Origin: Sedimentisphaerales bacterium
GTDB taxonomy: Bacteria > Planctomycetota > Phycisphaerae > Sedimentisphaerales > SG8-4
Length of the DNA stretch: 10,687 nucleotides
Direction: 5' to 3'
Assembly (NCBI GenBank): GCA_016932895.1
Contig: JAFGCA010000460.1
Span: 1-10,687, forward strand
The notes under the pieces are model-generated. The model was not told where the DNA came from, ran no database searches, and saw only the letters and a list, made by a program, of their open reading frames with translations. How positions within the stretch are numbered: position 1 is the first letter of the stretch; each line of letters begins with the position of its first letter. Below, piece by piece: positions 6,592 through 10,687 of this stretch. Position numbers and translations under genes: made by a program.

Positions 6592-8394
6592 GTGGCTGAC
6601 AATCGCACTTCTCGACGGGATTTTCTCAAGGGTCTCTGCGCCGGCGCCGCCGTGATGGGCACCTCGTGCGCATCTCTGCGTTTCGGCGCGCAGAGCAAGG
6701 ACCGGCCCAACGTGATCCTCATCATCACCGACGACCAGGGCTACGGCGACTTCGGCGTCATGGGCAATCCGGTGATCCAGACGCCGAACATCGACGCCAT
6801 GGCCCGCCGCAGCGGCTCGATGACCAACTTCCACGTGCACCCCGTCTGCGCACCGACCCGGGCCTGCCTCATGACGGGCCGGTACAACTACCGCACGCGG
6901 GTCGTCGATACCTACGTCGGCCGGGCCATGATGGAACCCGACGAAGTCACGCTCGCCGAGATCCTCAGTGACGCCGGCTACGAGACGGGCATCTTCGGCA
7001 AGTGGCATCTCGGCGACAATTACCCGATGCGACCCAAGGACCAGGGCTTCAAAGAGTCCCTCGTGCACCGCGGCGGCGGCATCGGCCAGCCTGCCGACCC
7101 GCCCGGTGGCGAGGGAAAATACACCGACCCGATCCTCTTCCACAACGGCCAGCAAACCCAGTGCAAGGGCTACTGCACCGACGTCTATTTCGACCGGGCT
7201 CTCGGCTGGATCGAGAAGTGTACGAAGCGCCGGCGGAGCTTCTTCGCCTACATCCCGACCAACGCGCCGCACGGACCCTTCCACGACGTGCCACAAGCCG
7301 AGTACGACTACTACAAGAAGCAGGACCTCAGCAACGAGCGCTTTCCGCAAGACAAGGGTCATCCGCTGCCGGCCAAGTGCGACCAGGACAAGCGGGCCCG
7401 CATCTTCGCCATGATCGACAACATCGACGACAACGTGGGCAAGCTCTTCGCCCGGCTCGACCAGCTCGATCTGACCAACGACACCATCGTCATGTTCATG
7501 GTGGACAACGGACCCAACGGGCGTCGCTACGTGGCCGGCATGAAGGGAATGAAGAGTCACGTTCACGAAGGAGGCATTCGCTCGCCCTTCTTCGTACATT
7601 GGCCCGGGAAGATCGAGCCGGGACATTCATCGGACCGGATCGCGGCCCATATCGACGTGCTGCCGACCGTCCTCGATGCCTGTCGCGTCCCGCATCCGAA
7701 AGACCTGAAGCTCGACGGGCGCAGCCTCCTGCCCCTGCTCACGGGCGAGGCGACCGACTGGCCCGACCGGACCCTCTTCATCCAGTCGCACCGGGGCGAC
7801 CGGCCCGTCCTCTATCATCACTTCGCCGCCCGCAGCCAGCGCTGGAAACTGCTGCACGCCAGCGGATTCGGCAGAGAATCTTTCGAAGGCGAACCCAAAC
7901 TCGAGCTCTATGACATGGAGAACGATCCCCTGGAGCAGCACGACCTGGCGCAGGAGCGGCCCGACATCCTGGCGAAGATGAAGCGGCAATACGAGCAGTG
8001 GTTCGAGGACGTCGGCCACACGCGTCCGGACAACTACGCGCCTCCGCGCATCGTCGTCGGCACGCGCCAGGAGAATCCCGTCGTCCTGACGCGCCAGGAC
8101 TGGCGTCACGTCAAGGGCCGGCCCTGGGGCGGCGACTCCAACGGCTACTGGGAGCTTCGCGCCGCCTTCTCCGGCCAATACGACGTCCGCCTTCGCTTCC
8201 CCGAGGCCAAACAAGATGGGACCGCCACGCTCGAGATCGCCGGTCAGGAATTCACCGCCGAGATCCCCCAAGGGGCCACCCAGCACACGTTCAAGAAGCT
8301 CTCCCTGCGCCAGAGCGATCTTCGCCTGATGGCCACGCTCGCTTTCCCGGGCGAAACGCGCGGTCCCTGGCAAGTCGACGTCGCCTGGCGCTGA
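6592..8394 (+). CDS. Tat-exported sulfatase (arylsulfatase-like, Cys type)
   Basis: The protein has 600 residues from the GTG at 6592. Residues 7-14 are SRRDFLKG, a twin-arginine signal, followed by an Ala/Gly/Cys-rich segment, so it is probably exported folded. The sulfatase alkaline-phosphatase-like core starts at NVILIITDDQGYGD (metal ligands D47, D48). The active-site signature CAPTR at 86-90 has the Cys that is oxidised to formylglycine in this family. GKWHLG at 136-141 supplies catalytic Lys and His, VDNG at 304-307 supplies further metal ligands, and K321 with EGGIR (326-330) completes the sulfate pocket. Residues about 484-600 form an extra beta-rich C-terminal domain of the kind common in planctomycete sulfatases, possibly for substrate binding. 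It hydrolyses sulfate esters, and the real substrate, likely a sulfated glycan, cannot be read from sequence. No maturation enzyme is encoded in the window. It lies between two propeller genes in one orientation. Confidence 0.95.
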   Translation: MADNRTSRRDFLKGLCAGAAVMGTSCASLRFGAQSKDRPNVILIITDDQGYGDFGVMGNPVIQTPNIDAMARRSGSMTNFHVHPVCAPTRACLMTGRYNYRTRVVDTYVGRAMMEPDEVTLAEILSDAGYETGIFGKWHLGDNYPMRPKDQGFKESLVHRGGGIGQPADPPGGEGKYTDPILFHNGQQTQCKGYCTDVYFDRALGWIEKCTKRRRSFFAYIPTNAPHGPFHDVPQAEYDYYKKQDLSNERFPQDKGHPLPAKCDQDKRARIFAMIDNIDDNVGKLFARLDQLDLTNDTIVMFMVDNGPNGRRYVAGMKGMKSHVHEGGIRSPFFVHWPGKIEPGHSSDRIAAHIDVLPTVLDACRVPHPKDLKLDGRSLLPLLTGEATDWPDRTLFIQSHRGDRPVLYHHFAARSQRWKLLHASGFGRESFEGEPKLELYDMENDPLEQHDLAQERPDILAKMKRQYEQWFEDVGHTRPDNYAPPRIVVGTRQENPVVLTRQDWRHVKGRPWGGDSNGYWELRAAFSGQYDVRLRFPEAKQDGTATLEIAGQEFTAEIPQGATQHTFKKLSLRQSDLRLMATLAFPGETRGPWQVDVAWR

Positions 8395-8443
8395 GGACCT
8401 GTTTGTCTCTCGTGCAAGAGGATGGATACGAAAACACGATATA

Positions 8444-8449
8444 AAGAGG
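8444..8449 (+). promoter_or_regulatory. Shine-Dalgarno ahead of a triple ATG
   Basis: AAGAGG is followed by three consecutive in-frame ATGs at 8451, 8454 and 8457, with spacings of 1, 4 and 7 nt. The third fits ribosome binding best; the first is too close. Confidence 0.6.
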
Positions 8450-8456
8450 CATGATG

Positions 8457-10687
8457 ATGCTCCCACGAAAACTCCGAAGTTACATGGTGGCGTTTGTTGT
8501 TCTGACGACTACGATCTGTCCGCTGTTGGCCAAGCCTGCGGCCGAGAAGGAACTGGCGCGTACAATCATGGACGAGACAGGCGTCGCCGGAGGCATGGTC
8601 GTGCACGTCGGCTGCGACGACGGGAAACTCACGGCCGCGTTGCGCATCAACGACGCGTATCTGGTCCACGGCCTGGACGAGGACGCCGAAGACGTCGCAC
8701 AGGCGCGCCGGACCCTCCGCTCACGCGGGCTCTACGGCCCGGTCTCCATCCAGCGGTGGCACCCTCCGGCGCTGCCGTATGCCGACGAGATCGTCAACCT
8801 GCTCGTCGTCGAGCAAACACCGACCCCGCCGCGCGAAGAGCTGCTGCGCGTGCTCGTCCCGAACGGCGTGGCCTATGTCAAGGAAACCGACCGCTGGCGC
8901 AAAATCGTCAAGCCCCGGCCGCAAGCGATGGACGACTGGACGCATTTCCTGCACGACGCCTCCAACAACGCGGTGGCGAACGATTCACTGGTCGGGCCGC
9001 CGCGCCGGCTGCAGTGGGTCTGCGGCCCGGAGTGGGCGCGCAGCCACGAATTCACCTCGAGCCTCTGTGCGATGGTCTCGGGCCACGGACGAATCTTCTA
9101 CATCCTCGACGAGGGATTGACCGGCGTGACGCCTAAATCGTTGCCGGAGCGATGGACGCTGATCGCGCGGGACGCGTTCAACGGGCTGGAGCTCTGGCGC
9201 CGGCCGGTCCCCAAGTGGGGCAGCGAACAGTGGAACAGCAGAGCACTGCGCAGCATTCCGGGAACGGTTCCGCGCCGGCTCGTGGCGCATGGCGACCGGC
9301 TCTTCATGACACTGGGCTACCACGCGCCGGTGTCGATCCTCGATGCGGCGACCGGCAAAACACTGCGCACCTGCGAGGATACGGCGGGCACCGAGGAGCT
9401 GCGTTGCTGCGACGGCATTCTGATGCTGCGCCGCCAGAGAAACACGGTCCTGGCGCTCGACGCCGAGAGCGGCGCGAGGCTCTGGGAGGCAGCGGGCAAG
9501 ATACAGCCGTTTACTCTGGCCGCCTGTGACGGGAAAGTTCTCTACCAAGCCGGTCAGAAAATCCTCTGTAGACGCCTTACGGACGGGCAGCCGATCTGGC
9601 AGATCGAGCACAAAGCCCCGCTGTCGTTGCTGCTGATCGGAAATGACGTCGCCGTGCTCCTGGACCGCAAGACGATGCAGGCCGTGGCCCTCGACACGGG
9701 CCAAACGATGTGGACCATTACCGACGCCGTGCAGCGCCGCGAGCTATTCATTGCCCGGGGATGCCTGTGGCATTGGGAAGGAGGTCGCGTCGTCGGCCGT
9801 GACCTGAAGTCCGGACAGGTCACAACGAGGCCGAATACGGACGACGTCTTCACACCGGGCCATCATCTCCGCTGCTATCAAAGCAAGGCAACCGAAAATT
9901 TCCTGATCACCCCCAATCGGGGGGCGGAGTTCGTCAGCCTCACCGGAGGCGAGCACACCCAGAACGACTGGGCCCGCGGCCCCTGTGGATACGGGATCAT
10001 GCCCTGCAACGGCCTGCTCTACCTCCCCCCGCATCCGTGTTTCTGCTATCCCGGCGTTAAACTGACGGGCTTCAACGCCCTCGCACCGGCAGGAAATGGA
10101 GCGACCCCGAACCTCGCGACGACGAAGCGGCTGGAGAAAGGCCCTGCTTACGGGCGGATACAAACGTCGGCAGATCCCAGGCAAGACGCAGAGGACTGGC
10201 CCGCGTATCGCCACGACGGCCGCCGCAGCGGCGCCACCGGCTGTGAGGTCTCGCGCGAGGTCTCCGTGCAATGGAACATGAAACTGCCGGGAGAAGTCAC
10301 GCCACCGGTGGTCGCCGGCTCGCGGCTCTTTGTCGCGGTCAAAGACAGACACTCGATTCATGCTTTCCATATCGAAGACGGCCGCGCATTGTGGTCCTTC
10401 ACCGCGGGCGGACCGATCGATTCTCCACCCACCGTGCACGGCACCCTGCTGCTGTTCGGCTGCGCCGACGGTTATGTGTACTGCCTGCGCGCCTCCGACG
10501 GAGCCCTCGTCTGGCGATTCCGCGCCGCCCCTTCGCAACAGCTCATCGTCGCCAACGGGCAGTTGGAATCACGCTGGCGGGTCCATGGCAGCGTTTTGAT
10601 CGAACGAGACGTGGCGTATTGCACGGCGGGCCGCTCGTCTTATCTTGACGGCGGCATTTTCCTGTTTGCCCTGGACCCAGGAACTGG
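8457..10687 (+). CDS. Exported methyltransferase-like / PQQ-like beta-propeller fusion (3' end beyond right edge)
   Basis: This frame is open to the window edge: 743 complete codons from the ATG at 8457 and no stop. Residues 1 to about 25 look like a signal peptide (RK-x-x-R, VAFVVLTTT core, LLA). Residues about 30-145 resemble a class I SAM-dependent methyltransferase Rossmann fold. VVHVGCDDGKLTAAL (48-62) fits motif I, GLDED (72-76) the acidic ribose-binding position, and RVLVPNGVAYV (131 on) the post-motif strand. It is short, and the usual GxGxG is degenerate (GCDDG). A linker with DDWTHFLHDASNNAV (about 159-173) opens a first propeller-like region with repeated 'LDAATGK' and 'LALDAESGARLW' blades. 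A second restarts at DWPAYRHDGRRSG (residue 580), with blades such as HAFHIEDGRALW and YCLRASDGALVW. It is last in the visible operon, 62 bp after the sulfatase. The function is unknown; the methyltransferase part may be structural or may bind a nucleoside-like ligand. Confidence 0.85.
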   Translation, partial: MLPRKLRSYMVAFVVLTTTICPLLAKPAAEKELARTIMDETGVAGGMVVHVGCDDGKLTAALRINDAYLVHGLDEDAEDVAQARRTLRSRGLYGPVSIQRWHPPALPYADEIVNLLVVEQTPTPPREELLRVLVPNGVAYVKETDRWRKIVKPRPQAMDDWTHFLHDASNNAVANDSLVGPPRRLQWVCGPEWARSHEFTSSLCAMVSGHGRIFYILDEGLTGVTPKSLPERWTLIARDAFNGLELWRRPVPKWGSEQWNSRALRSIPGTVPRRLVAHGDRLFMTLGYHAPVSILDAATGKTLRTCEDTAGTEELRCCDGILMLRRQRNTVLALDAESGARLWEAAGKIQPFTLAACDGKVLYQAGQKILCRRLTDGQPIWQIEHKAPLSLLLIGNDVAVLLDRKTMQAVALDTGQTMWTITDAVQRRELFIARGCLWHWEGGRVVGRDLKSGQVTTRPNTDDVFTPGHHLRCYQSKATENFLITPNRGAEFVSLTGGEHTQNDWARGPCGYGIMPCNGLLYLPPHPCFCYPGVKLTGFNALAPAGNGATPNLATTKRLEKGPAYGRIQTSADPRQDAEDWPAYRHDGRRSGATGCEVSREVSVQWNMKLPGEVTPPVVAGSRLFVAVKDRHSIHAFHIEDGRALWSFTAGGPIDSPPTVHGTLLLFGCADGYVYCLRASDGALVWRFRAAPSQQLIVANGQLESRWRVHGSVLIERDVAYCTAGRSSYLDGGIFLFALDPGT

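Noticed and set aside
6490..7626. Minus-strand open frame of 378 codons opposite the sulfatase
   Set aside because: The plus strand carries all sulfatase catalytic motifs; the minus product is Val/Asp/His-biased without domains.
8422..8454. A 10-codon leader peptide overlapping the start of the last gene
   Set aside because: The candidate ribosome-binding site directly abuts its ATG with no spacing, and the peptide has no regulatory codon run.
9744..10538. Minus-strand open frame of 264 codons near the right end
   Set aside because: It is opposite a continuous propeller-protein frame running to the window edge, and has no supporting motif or start signal.

Overview
The window reads as accessory DNA from a GC-rich planctomycete-like bacterium, probably in or near the Phycisphaerae. 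This is inferred from the mix of gene families: a secreted GEVED-domain protein, a sulfatase with a C-terminal beta-rich domain, and two exported PQQ-type beta-propeller proteins, one carrying a methyltransferase-like N-terminus. No rRNA, tRNA, CRISPR array, transposase or integrase was seen. Both window edges cut through genes.

Layout. The minus strand carries a polytopic membrane protein running off the left edge (1-560). Upstream of it lies a very large secreted protein (693-4442). That protein has a signal peptide, a paired domain arrangement A-GEVED-GEVED-A', and a C-terminal array of 41 uninterrupted seven-residue repeats of the form C-P-x-x-x-T-x. The plus strand carries a likely operon: an exported PQQ-like propeller (4881-6407), a Tat-exported Cys-type sulfatase (6592-8394), and a protein with an N-terminal SAM-methyltransferase-like fold followed by PQQ-like propellers, which runs off the right edge (8457-10687). 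The two transcription units diverge from 4443-4880. That gap holds a good sigma70-like promoter facing each way and, on the minus side, a leader of about 195 nt with mutually exclusive helices and a terminator-like hairpin.

How the genes may work together. The plus-strand genes look like an exported module for sulfated polymers or surface substrates: the sulfatase removes sulfate esters, and the propellers are probably binding or scaffold proteins of unknown ligand. The minus-strand genes look like a cell-surface or extracellular structural system, with a cysteine/proline/threonine repeat protein made under leader control and a membrane protein of unknown function downstream. The repeat protein and its leader are the most unusual parts of the window.

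Limits: family names come from reading motifs by eye, with no database search. Promoter, hairpin and start-codon calls are by inspection.
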